NCBI RefSeq assembly: GCF_038005225.1
Contig: NZ_JBBOSU010000001.1
Span: 3,832,001-3,896,000, forward strand
Source: Solibacillus sp. FSL K6-1523
GTDB lineage: Bacteria > Bacillota > Bacilli > Bacillales_A > Planococcaceae
Length of the DNA: 64,000 bases
Direction of reading: 5' to 3'
The position numbers were made by a program, and so were the translations under genes. The notes beneath the pieces were generated by a model, which worked only from the letters and a program-made list of their open reading frames with translations, made no database searches and was not told the DNA's origin. Of the stretch, positions 56,027 through 63,458 are shown piece after piece; position 1 is the first letter of the stretch, and each line of letters begins with the position of its first letter.

Positions 56027-56056
56027 AAAAACTGTGGCGATTTCGCCACAGTTTTT
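56027..56056. terminator. Bidirectional terminator after the urea transporter gene
   Basis: AAAACTGTGGCGA pairs with TCGCCACAGTTTT; A-run before, T-run after. It also abuts the stop of the small minus-strand gene. Confidence 0.92.
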
Positions 56057-56058
56057 AT

Positions 56059-56238
56059 TTAGTTCGCTATTCCAGCTAGTACTATTGCAAATACAAGAAA
56101 CGCAAACATAAATCCTCCTAATAGCACCTGTATCGTTAGCTCTCTTTCTCCATCTTTAATATTGCGAAGAATCCCGATGAAATTCAGAAAAAATATAAAA
56201 GCAACAACTGGTGTTACATAAATTAGAAATGCATTCAT
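56059..56238 (-). CDS. Small membrane protein, 59 residues
   Basis: ATG 56238 follows AGGGAGTATATTA and opens a 59-codon frame ending TAA. The product has two hydrophobic segments, about residues 4-24 (LIYVTPVVAFIFFLNFIGIL) and 39-58 (LLGGFMFAFLVFAIVLAGIA), joined by a charged loop RNIKDGERELTIQ. It is just under the usual size cut-off and may be missed by gene callers. Function unknown. It lies between the urea transporter terminator and the MFS-TetR gene, on the same strand as the latter but 75 bases after its stop. Confidence 0.72.
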   Translation of the reverse strand: MNAFLIYVTPVVAFIFFLNFIGILRNIKDGERELTIQVLLGGFMFAFLVFAIVLAGIAN

Positions 56239-56312
56239 TAATATACTCCCTGCCTAGAATAAATTTAACTATAAACGCTATTAACATTCTGCATCTGAAA
56301 CACAAATTAAGT

Positions 56313-58169
56313 TTAAATTTGCAGCGCAGTTTTTAGATATATTTTTAAGGCATTTATCTGTCCCTCTGTATCAGCTTCCTTTTTTCCAGCAAGATTCGTT
56401 TCCAATAAGATTCCATCTGTAACATTAATCATAAAGGTAGCGATTGTGTGAAGGGACTGGTTTGGAGAAAATTCCCCACTATCTACTCCCTTTTGAAGCA
56501 ATTGAATATAGTTTTCCCTCGCACGATTAAAACGTGTAAGTAAATACGGAATTCGCTCTACTCCTTCGCTACGCCATCCTGTGACGAAATATTCATAAGT
56601 AACTGCACTTATTTTATGAAACGACTCTTTATTGTACCCATCCAAAATAGATTCTATCGTTTCCCATACCGGTTGATTGCTTTGAATCAGTTGTTGAATT
56701 TTGTTTTCAAACTGGTCATCTCTTTCATTTAAGATGCACTTCAACATCTCTTCTGTACTAGAAAAATATTGATATACACCACCTCGGCTCATACCTGAAA
56801 TTTCAACAACATCTTTCATCGTTGTAGGTTCGAAACCCTTTTGACAGAATACTGTTTCTGCAGCTTTTAATATTTCGAGCTTTCGATTTTCTTTGTATTG
56901 TTTCGTTACTTTAGGTGACATAGCGTACCTTCTTTCAATAGGAAATTTTATGATGAGCGTTAACAAACTGACTACAATTAAAGATGCGCCGGACACAGTA
57001 AATGTCATCTCAACACCAAACAATTCGGAAAGCACTCCACCTGAAATCATTCCGATCAATGTCCCAAGCGTAGTCATACTATTGATTATTCCGAAGACAC
57101 GGCCCGTTTTATCCACTGGAGTACTTTTTTGTACAGTTATATTTAAAGGTATAATGGCAGATCCAAAAGAAAAACCAGCTAGAAAAAATAGCATGGGGTA
57201 TGCAATTGAAAGAAATGAAGGGGGATATTGAACCATTAGAGCAAGCGCTACAAGTGAAATACCAAGCCCTAATGCTCCGAAAAACATGCAACTTAATGTC
57301 GAACGGATATGCATTTTTGTGAAAATAGCTGATGCTAAAAACATACCACCGCCACTAGCAGCCATACTATATCCCGCTACGGTTACAGGATCTTTAAAGA
57401 TACCCCTTAAAAGAACCATGAATTGAGTATCAGCAATCTGTAAAACAAGAAGTAACAAGGTTGTAATAATTAAACTAATTAAAATGATAGGGATGGTTTT
57501 TAAGAAAGTGAAACCTTCTTTCATTTCCACTAGCAAATTAGACATAATATTCGTTTTTTGCTGTTCGTTTTCTGCAACCTTAGTCTTTCGATTGTCCTTT
57601 GGAATGCCAAGTAAAAAGAGCGCCGATAAAGCAAATGTCAGAGCATCGATATAAAATGCCCATTGGATACCTACCGTCGCAACAATTATCCCACTTAATA
57701 CTGGACCAATGATTTTTGCACCATTATCAATCATCCCACTGATACCCATTGCCGCTTGCATTTGATCATCTTTTACGATTTCTTTTAATTTACCATTTTT
57801 CGCGGGAATAAATAGTGCTACAAACGAACTTTTTAAAAATAACAAAGCATAAACATGCCATAATTCGGTTGAAAATGCCACTCCTAAAACAAGAACCACA
57901 CAGAACAAATCGGAAATCAACATAATTAGACGTCGGTCATAGCGATCACTTAGCACACCGCTAAAAGGACCAAATAAAACCATAGGACCTACAAACACAA
58001 GCATTACACCAGACACGGCTAGCGGTGAAGCACTCCATTTTACAGCAACTAATGTGATGACAGCTAAAATATCCAACCAGTTCCCAATAGCTGAAACTGT
58101 CTGGGAGGCAATCAAATACAAATAAGCTTTATTTTTATATAGCCGTTTTGAATCCGAACCACTCTTCAT
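56313..58169 (-). CDS. MFS transporter fused in frame to a TetR family repressor
   Basis: A 618-residue fusion. Residues 1 to about 416 form an MFS drug-efflux-type transporter with motif A FSGVLSDRYDRRLIM and about twelve segments, ending in LLTLIIKFPIERRYA. From residue 417 a complete TetR protein follows (MSPKVTKQYKENRKLEILKA, then GGVYQYFSSTEEMLK) of 202 residues. The TetR part has its own possible start, ATG 56921, with AGAAGG 6 bases upstream, so a free repressor might also be made. Both halves have normal full length. In B. subtilis YfiS and YfiR are separate neighbours. ATG 58169 follows AATGGGGGA. Confidence 0.9.
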   Translation of the reverse strand: MKSGSDSKRLYKNKAYLYLIASQTVSAIGNWLDILAVITLVAVKWSASPLAVSGVMLVFVGPMVLFGPFSGVLSDRYDRRLIMLISDLFCVVLVLGVAFSTELWHVYALLFLKSSFVALFIPAKNGKLKEIVKDDQMQAAMGISGMIDNGAKIIGPVLSGIIVATVGIQWAFYIDALTFALSALFLLGIPKDNRKTKVAENEQQKTNIMSNLLVEMKEGFTFLKTIPIILISLIITTLLLLVLQIADTQFMVLLRGIFKDPVTVAGYSMAASGGGMFLASAIFTKMHIRSTLSCMFFGALGLGISLVALALMVQYPPSFLSIAYPMLFFLAGFSFGSAIIPLNITVQKSTPVDKTGRVFGIINSMTTLGTLIGMISGGVLSELFGVEMTFTVSGASLIVVSLLTLIIKFPIERRYAMSPKVTKQYKENRKLEILKAAETVFCQKGFEPTTMKDVVEISGMSRGGVYQYFSSTEEMLKCILNERDDQFENKIQQLIQSNQPVWETIESILDGYNKESFHKISAVTYEYFVTGWRSEGVERIPYLLTRFNRARENYIQLLQKGVDSGEFSPNQSLHTIATFMINVTDGILLETNLAGKKEADTEGQINALKIYLKTALQI

Positions 58170-58204
58170 CCTCATTCCCCCATTAATGAAAGTAAATTTA
58201 AAAC

Positions 58205-58249
58205 GACAACTGTGTCATTATTATAAAATGACATAGTTGTCAGTTTCAA
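58205..58249 (-). promoter_or_regulatory. Promoter with overlapping TetR-type operator for the MFS-TetR gene
   Basis: Minus strand TTGAAA (58244-58249), 18-base spacer, TATAAT (58220-58225). A 37-bp palindrome (58205-58241) has 15-base arms, GACAACT(A/G)TGTCATT with one mismatch, and its centre is the -10 box. A dimeric repressor bound here would block transcription, so the fused or free TetR part probably represses itself. Confidence 0.85.
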
Positions 58250-58554
58250 GAGCTATTTATACTTATTAAGGGAATTCTTTCCTTTCCGATTAGTAACATG
58301 TATTCTACGCAAAACAAAAAATCTATATACCCCATTTCAGCCATAGTACCTTTAATGCTTTTTATCTGATTCTGAACCTGATGCGCAAACAATACAATGC
58401 CAGGCATGCTACATTCAAAGTATTAAACTATAATATTCCAATCCAACCGATTAACTCCTCAACACGCTGTAGAATCTCTTGATTTGTAGGGACAGTTTCT
58501 AACTCAAGGTTTGTTTCCTAGAAAAAATGGTCTTCGTTAAGTTTAGTTCCACAT
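58250..58554. other. Intergenic region between the operator and the hydrolase fragment
   Basis: No intact gene seen. A minus-strand stretch of about 30 codons near 58440-58530 (ending RVEELIGWIGIL) might be the tail of a decayed gene, but it lacks a start and ribosome site. Confidence 0.35.
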
Positions 58555-58791
58555 ATGGGGGTAATGCTTGAACAGCTAAGTGCTCATCTAACACCCTCTT
58601 TGTTAGAAGAAAGTCAGTCAATATTTTCAACACTAAAATTAGGGCAAACTGTGGACTCGCTTAGTGATGAATTACAGGCCCTATTCACAAAAGCTGCACA
58701 ACCTTATTTAATTTCATGGTTAAAATATAATCCCGTGACTGAATTAAAAGATCCGCGTACGAAAAAATATGTTTGCTCCTTTTGTGAATAA
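58555..58791 (+). pseudogene. Alpha/beta hydrolase gene fragment
   Basis: A 78-codon open stretch whose middle (LLEESQSIFSTLKLGQTVDS and ALFTKAAQPYLISWLKYNP) resembles the cap region of alpha/beta hydrolases, which usually reads LF..SVQPYLISWFKYDP. The catalytic Ser, Asp and His regions are absent on both sides, and the end (KDPRTKKYVCSFCE) does not fit. No proper ribosome site precedes it. Most likely a decayed internal remnant. Confidence 0.6.
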
Positions 58792-58792
58792 C

Positions 58793-58832
58793 AAAAAGAA
58801 CGAATTCCTGCTAGTGGAACTCGTTCTTTTTT
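58793..58832. terminator. Terminator of the nitroreductase gene
   Basis: AAAAAGAACGA/TCGTTCTTTTT stem with T-runs on both strands, just after the nitroreductase stop (minus) and the hydrolase remnant (plus). Confidence 0.88.
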
Positions 58833-58845
58833 AGTGACCACTTAT

Positions 58846-59472
58846 TTAGATAAAACGAGCAATATCTTCCAATGGTAAACGTGATGAACCGTATGCTGGA
58901 GCAGCGGCTTTACCAATAGCAATAAGTACGATAGGGAATTGATTTTCTGGTAATTCAAATCGCTCCGCAAATTTCACTTTATCAAAGCCACCCATTGGTA
59001 CGGTATCAAAACCTTTTTCTTTCGCAATCAGCATAAGCTGCATTGAAATAAGCCCCGCATCAAAAGAAGCGATGTTTTGTCTTACTGCTAAAGGCAATGA
59101 TGGATATAAACGATGCGTATTGTTAATCGTTAAATCCTTTAACGTATCATCCATATGACCTTCCGATACGTTTTGCGTGTAGATTTTCTCTACATTTTTA
59201 TACATTTCAGCATCACCTAAAACGGCAATAACTGCTGATGATGTTTCTATTTGTTCTTGATTATTGGCAATTGTGCGAAGTTCCTTTTTCGTTTCTTCAT
59301 CTTGAATGACAAGGAAACGCCATGGTTGTAGGTTACTTGAAGATGGCGCACTCGTCGCTTCTTTTATAATTTCCTCAAGTTGTGCTTGCGTCATTTTAAA
59401 AGTAGATTCGTATTTACGAACAGATTTTCTTTCATGCATAATTGTATATAAATCTTTAGTTGTTGTTGTCAT
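58846..59472 (-). CDS. yodC: NAD(P)H nitroreductase, YodC-like
   Basis: A 208-residue FMN-dependent oxidoreductase of the nitroreductase family: HERKSVRKYES (FMN phosphate), SAPSSSNLQPWRFLVIQD, SSAVIAVLGDAEMYKN, and C-terminal FDAGLISMQLMLIAKEKGFDTVPMGGFDK plus IAIGKAAAPAYGSSRLP. Length and order match B. subtilis YodC, which reduces quinones and nitro compounds. TAGGAGGAAAT precedes ATG 59472. It is divergent from an HxlR/YodB-like repressor gene and likely controlled by it. Confidence 0.9.
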   Translation of the reverse strand: MTTTTKDLYTIMHERKSVRKYESTFKMTQAQLEEIIKEATSAPSSSNLQPWRFLVIQDEETKKELRTIANNQEQIETSSAVIAVLGDAEMYKNVEKIYTQNVSEGHMDDTLKDLTINNTHRLYPSLPLAVRQNIASFDAGLISMQLMLIAKEKGFDTVPMGGFDKVKFAERFELPENQFPIVLIAIGKAAAPAYGSSRLPLEDIARFI

Positions 59473-59490
59473 TGTATTTCCTCCTAATAA

Positions 59491-59547
59491 ACTTACTTAT
59501 AATAAGTTGACGAATAGAATCTTACCATTAGTAAGTTTTAACGTCAA
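59491..59547. promoter_or_regulatory. Divergent yodC/yodB promoter with two operator-like palindromes
   Basis: Minus-strand promoter for the nitroreductase: TTGACG (59542-59547), 17-base spacer, TAAGAT (59519-59524). Two related palindromes lie in and beside it: ACTTACTTATAATAAGT (59491-59507) and CTTACCATTAGTAAG (59521-59535). They share the ACTTAC/GTAAG core and look like binding sites for the YodB-type repressor. Confidence 0.7.
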
Positions 59548-59606
59548 ATAAAAAATAATCTATGTTACAATACAAGAAAAAGAATTCACATGCGGGAGGT
59601 TATCAC

Positions 59607-59945
59607 ATGACTCAACCGAATTGCACACATATATGCAGTAACTATCACCAAGCGATTGAATTTATAGGGAAACGATGGATGGGTATGATTATTTATACCT
59701 TATTGCCTGGACCAAAAAGGTATCATGAAATTCACGCATCTATCCCGGGGATTTCTGATCGTTTATTAACAGAACGTTTAAATGAGCTTGCCAATGCAGG
59801 TCTCATCAAGAAGAAATTCATAGATTCTTCTATAAAAAAAGTAGAATATGAGTTAACACCAAACGGAGTAGCTTTTCAAGAAGTTATTAACTCTATCCAA
59901 AAATGGATTGATCTATGCGACTTTGATAAAACAACAATTAAATAG
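59607..59945 (+). CDS. yodB: HxlR family redox-sensing repressor, YodB-like
   Basis: A 112-residue winged-helix regulator, the same length as B. subtilis YodB. The HxlR signature is AIEFIGKRWMGMIIYTLLPGPKRYHEI, then ISDRLLTERLNELANAGLI. C6 (QPNCTH) matches the N-terminal sensor cysteine of YodB; further cysteines are C10 and C104, the latter near YodB C101. It probably senses quinones or diamide by thiol chemistry and releases the divergent nitroreductase promoter. ATG 59607 follows GGGAGGTTAT. Confidence 0.88.
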   Translation: MTQPNCTHICSNYHQAIEFIGKRWMGMIIYTLLPGPKRYHEIHASIPGISDRLLTERLNELANAGLIKKKFIDSSIKKVEYELTPNGVAFQEVINSIQKWIDLCDFDKTTIK

Positions 59946-59950
59946 CAACA

Positions 59951-59988
59951 AAAAAACTAGCTAGATTTTAATCTCTAACTAGTTTTTT
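59951..59988. terminator. Terminator between the repressor and nucleobase permease genes
   Basis: AACTAG(T)TAGA pairs with TCTA(G)CTAGTT and is followed by T-runs of six to seven on both strands. Confidence 0.85.
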
Positions 59989-60007
59989 ACTTTGTTTATA
60001 CTATATA

Positions 60008-61363
60008 TTACTTAGCACTAGGCAATATTTTATTCAGCACAATCGCTACAATTGCAGCTGTTGCTATTGGAGAGCCGAATAAATATTGTACGGTTGTTGG
60101 TAAAGTATATAAGAAGTCTTTAGGTAATAATGTTAGTGCTAGTGTTAAAATCATTGGAACAGCAATGACATACATTTCTTTTTCACCGATTCGTTCATTT
60201 TTGATGACTTGTAAGCCGCTAATCGCGATAATGCCACACACGATAACGAACACACCACCAATTACTGCTGCTGGAATAGCTGTAATTAAGGCTGCTAGTT
60301 TACCCGAAAATCCGAATAATACAAACCAAATTCCTGCAGCTATAAAAACACGTCGACTTGCAATACCGGTGATCGAAATAACACCTGCATTTGTTGAGTA
60401 TCCTGTTACTGGTGTAGATCCTATTAAAGAAGCAGTAAAGCAACCAATCCCCTCACCAATAACCCCGCGATTCACTTGTTTGTCCGTTAATGGTTGATCA
60501 ATAACATTACTAACAGCAAACCAAGTCCCTGTCGTTTCAGCCATTAATACAATGTAAATAATGACCATAGTGATGATTGCAGAAGCATTAAAAGTGAACC
60601 CAAAGTCTGCAAAAGGAATTTGTGGCATGCTAAACCATTTCGCTTGTGAAACAGCCGATAAGTCTAATATTCCCATAAATTTTGCTACAATGCTCCCTGT
60701 GATTAAGGCGATAAGGACCGATCCAATACGGAATACGCGACCTTTTCGTCCAAAGAAAGAACCTAACATAACACAAATGATTAATACAGTAGCTGTAGTT
60801 AGCGCTAAATAGATATTTTGGTTGATTGTAGCACCTGCACCATTATAAATGTTACTACTTAAACCAACTGGCATTAATGCAAGACCAACGACAAAGATAA
60901 TCGTACCTCCAACGATTGGCGGAATGAAAACTTTCACAATCTTATTGAAAAGTCCTGTAAAGCCTAAAATGATGACTAAAATAGCACCAACTAAACTTGC
61001 GCCTAACACGGTACTCCAACCTAGGTCGCCCCCACCACTAGCAGCATAAATACCAACGATGGCGCCAAGTGGAACATAAGACGGACCTTGGGCAATCGGT
61101 AATTTCATGCAGAAGTAAGTTTGAATAATCGTTGCAATCCCTGCTGCAATAAATGTCGCTTGTATTAATGCACTGGATTGCCCTGATTGTAAACCGATTA
61201 ACATCGCAATAAGGAAAGGTACTACATAGACGTCCATTGCCATTACATGTTGTAAACCTAGTAGGGCTGTTTGACCAAATGGAACTTTTTCATCGGGTAA
61301 AACGGTTAATCCTTGGGTATTGCTTTTATCGTTCGCTTGCATGTTTTTTTGCGTTTCCACTGA
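60008..61363 (-). CDS. Nucleobase:cation symporter-2 family permease (xanthine/uracil type)
   Basis: A 451-residue membrane protein of the NAT/NCS2 family with about fourteen segments. The opening QTALLGLQHVMAMDVYVVPFLIA has the QH motif in segment 1; PIAQGPSYVPLGAI and the family signature GVIGEGIGCFTASLIGSTPVTGYSTNAGVISIT follow. GTG 61363 is the likely start, since GAGGTG lies 9 bases before it. Its neighbour upstream encodes guanine deaminase, so guanine or xanthine import is likely. Confidence 0.9.
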   Translation of the reverse strand, partial: SVETQKNMQANDKSNTQGLTVLPDEKVPFGQTALLGLQHVMAMDVYVVPFLIAMLIGLQSGQSSALIQATFIAAGIATIIQTYFCMKLPIAQGPSYVPLGAIVGIYAASGGGDLGWSTVLGASLVGAILVIILGFTGLFNKIVKVFIPPIVGGTIIFVVGLALMPVGLSSNIYNGAGATINQNIYLALTTATVLIICVMLGSFFGRKGRVFRIGSVLIALITGSIVAKFMGILDLSAVSQAKWFSMPQIPFADFGFTFNASAIITMVIIYIVLMAETTGTWFAVSNVIDQPLTDKQVNRGVIGEGIGCFTASLIGSTPVTGYSTNAGVISITGIASRRVFIAAGIWFVLFGFSGKLAALITAIPAAVIGGVFVIVCGIIAISGLQVIKNERIGEKEMYVIAVPMILTLALTLLPKDFLYTLPTTVQYLFGSPIATAAIVAIVLNKILPSAK

Positions 61364-61390
61364 ATTGCACACCTCTAAGTTGTAGTTTGA

Positions 61391-61526
61391 TTAATTTGAT
61401 TCAGAGGGGGACTAAACCCCTCTGAATCAAATTAAAGCCCCCGGCGGATGTCACGGATTTTAAGGGGAGCTTTTCGAGCGAGCTCGAAAAAAATCTAGAC
61501 GCAATTACGCCAAGGCGTAATTGATT
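61391..61526 (+). repeat. Structured intergenic repeat, copy B (full 3' module, short 5' stem)
   Basis: It begins with a perfect 19-bp stem (61391-61409 against 61417-61435, centred on CAGAGGGG/CCCCTCTG, loop of 7). The shared module CCCCGGCGGATGTCAC follows, then TTTTCGAGC-GA-GCTCGAAAA (61471-61490) and CAATTACGCC-AA-GGCGTAATTG (61502-61523). It ends at the guanine deaminase stop codon. Compared with copy A, the long inner part of the 5' module is replaced by the short stem. Confidence 0.85.
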
Positions 61527-62891
61527 TTATCTACTGTGAACTTTGTTTCCTTGCACCCAAACTTCACGAATATTTTCTGGTCGTACAAGATACATTATTT
61601 TTTGGAAAATATCATTTAAATCTTCGTTCGCATCAAAAATCGGTAGTTTGGCAGATGAGATTTTTGTATCGATAATTTGTACATCCCATGTATAACTTTC
61701 TTGTAAACGACCGATTGGTAAGCTTAAACTTTCCCCGCCCCCAGCTGTCGCTAAATAGAAGGCTTCATTAATTGTCACACGTGAATTTGGTAATCCGCGC
61801 TTGTCAGCAGAAAGGTTTGGATCTACACCGTCTTCTAACATTCTAGAAGACATAACTGTTTGACGCGCATTGTCGTAAAGACTTGGTGAAAACCCACCTG
61901 AAACATCTGTACCTAAACCAATATCGACACCTTTTTCATGTAGATGTACAACCGGAAGAACACTGTTGGCAAAGTAAGCATTAGAAATCGGGCAATGACC
62001 AATAGCAGTACCTGTTGTGGCAAATAGTTCCGCATCCTCGTCATTTAAGAAATTACAATGTGCCATAACCGCTTTGTCGCCTAATAAACCGAATTCATTT
62101 AATGCAAACGCATCATTTTTATTGAAGCGCTCTTGTACATACCCATGAGCCCAATCACTTTCACTGCAGTGAGACTGGATATGCGTATCGTACTTAGCAG
62201 CTAATTCCCCTAATCCCTTTAAAGCACCATCCGTACAACTTGGGATAAAGCGCGGTGTGACAACTGGATAAACCCCTTGCTTCGTCGATTTCGCTAATTC
62301 TTTGACAGCTATAATAAATTCCTCAGTATCCGCTAATGCCGTTTGCGTATTCAAATCACGGTAAAATTCCGGCGTTTGTTCAGGTTCGTCCATCACAACT
62401 TTCCCAACTAAACCACGTTGACCTTTTTCTGCACAAATTTTAGCTAACAATAGGCTCGCTTCTTTATGAACCGTTGCAAAATAAAGTGTTGTCGTTGTGC
62501 CATTTGCTAGTAGCGTATTAACTAAATCCTCATACACTTCTTTGGCAAAATTTAAATCTGAAAACTTAGATTCAATCGGGAACGTATACGTATTCAACCA
62601 ATCATAGAGAGGTATGTCTAATGCAGTTCCAGATTGAGCCCATTGTGGTGCATGGACATGTAAATCGATAAAGCCCGGTAAGAAATACTGCCCTGCTGCT
62701 AATTGATGAAAATTTTCTTTCCCTTGATATTTATTTAATAAAGATTGATAGCCCTCATGCTCTGGTGCAACGGCTTTTTCAATCATTCCGTCAGCATTAA
62801 TACAAAACAGATAATCTTCTAAAACTTGTATTTCTTTAGGCGACTTACTTGAAAAAGCAGTCCCACGGAAAATTTGCGTATATTCAGACAT
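61527..62891 (-). CDS. guaD: Guanine deaminase
   Basis: A 454-residue amidohydrolase-fold enzyme that turns guanine into xanthine. Zinc ligands are visible: HVH in FIDLHVHAPQWAQSG near residue 75, a later HCSESDWAHGY and MAHCNFLNDEDA, and the final Asp in GLGTDVSGGFSPS. The motif AQSGTALDIPLYDWLNTYTFP marks guanine deaminase among amidohydrolases. ATG 62891 follows AAGGTGGAT; a longer frame runs into the promoter region. It precedes the nucleobase permease gene, with a repeat element between them. Confidence 0.94.
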   Translation of the reverse strand: MSEYTQIFRGTAFSSKSPKEIQVLEDYLFCINADGMIEKAVAPEHEGYQSLLNKYQGKENFHQLAAGQYFLPGFIDLHVHAPQWAQSGTALDIPLYDWLNTYTFPIESKFSDLNFAKEVYEDLVNTLLANGTTTTLYFATVHKEASLLLAKICAEKGQRGLVGKVVMDEPEQTPEFYRDLNTQTALADTEEFIIAVKELAKSTKQGVYPVVTPRFIPSCTDGALKGLGELAAKYDTHIQSHCSESDWAHGYVQERFNKNDAFALNEFGLLGDKAVMAHCNFLNDEDAELFATTGTAIGHCPISNAYFANSVLPVVHLHEKGVDIGLGTDVSGGFSPSLYDNARQTVMSSRMLEDGVDPNLSADKRGLPNSRVTINEAFYLATAGGGESLSLPIGRLQESYTWDVQIIDTKISSAKLPIFDANEDLNDIFQKIMYLVRPENIREVWVQGNKVHSR

Positions 62892-63458
62892 ATAATCCAC
62901 CTTAATGTTCGTATTTAATAAAGAATAGGGCTTATTATAGGGGATAAAAATCATTAAGTCTACATTAAATGCGAATAGATTAATAATTTTATAAAATTTT
63001 ATAGGAATGCTGCGGTTTAGATCGATATAGTTTACACTTCTTTGTAAGTAAAGTTAGAAATCTCCATTCCCTTTAAACTTTTTCCTTTAGAAAAAGGTGA
63101 TTATATCCCCTCCCCTTTCTTGTCATTAAATTTGCCAACTACTGGTCGAACATTTAAAATAGGATAGACGTAAAGTGATACGTAATCAACCGTATATTCT
63201 GCTTGTCTGAAACAAATTATAGTTTTGCACTAGTCAACCTCTTCCTCGCTTTTCATCCTGTAAAAGTTTTTTCTTCGATGTAGGAACAATTAATAATGCC
63301 TCTTTTATCAGCATTTATATAAGAGCGATTTCGCTTATTTATTGAATAAAGATTTTCGGTTGTTTGTTGGTCGATATGTAAACCTGTCAATTTCCCCCTT
63401 ATTTCTATGATATAAGTACGGGGTTTTTCGGTAGGAAAATTAATAATGAGGTGAGACG
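62892..63458. other. Divergent upstream region of guaD and the binding protein gene
   Basis: AT-rich. A possible guaD promoter on the minus strand (TAGACT, 17 bases, TATAAT at about 62932-62937) is the best signal. A small stem ATAAGAGCGA/TCGCTTAT lies near 63318-63338. I looked for a purine riboswitch and saw none. No gene with a ribosome site was found. Confidence 0.4.

Noticed and set aside
58440-58530. Minus-strand tail of about 30 codons ending RVEELIGWIGIL
   Set aside because: An in-frame stop upstream and no start; too short to call.
63080-63235. Minus-strand stretch of about 43 codons with a protein-like sequence (VSLYVYPILNVRPVVGKFND)
   Set aside because: No start codon with ribosome site and stops on both sides; may be chance or a remnant.
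62892-63458. Purine riboswitch upstream of guaD
   Set aside because: I looked for the conserved three-way junction blocks on both strands and did not find them.
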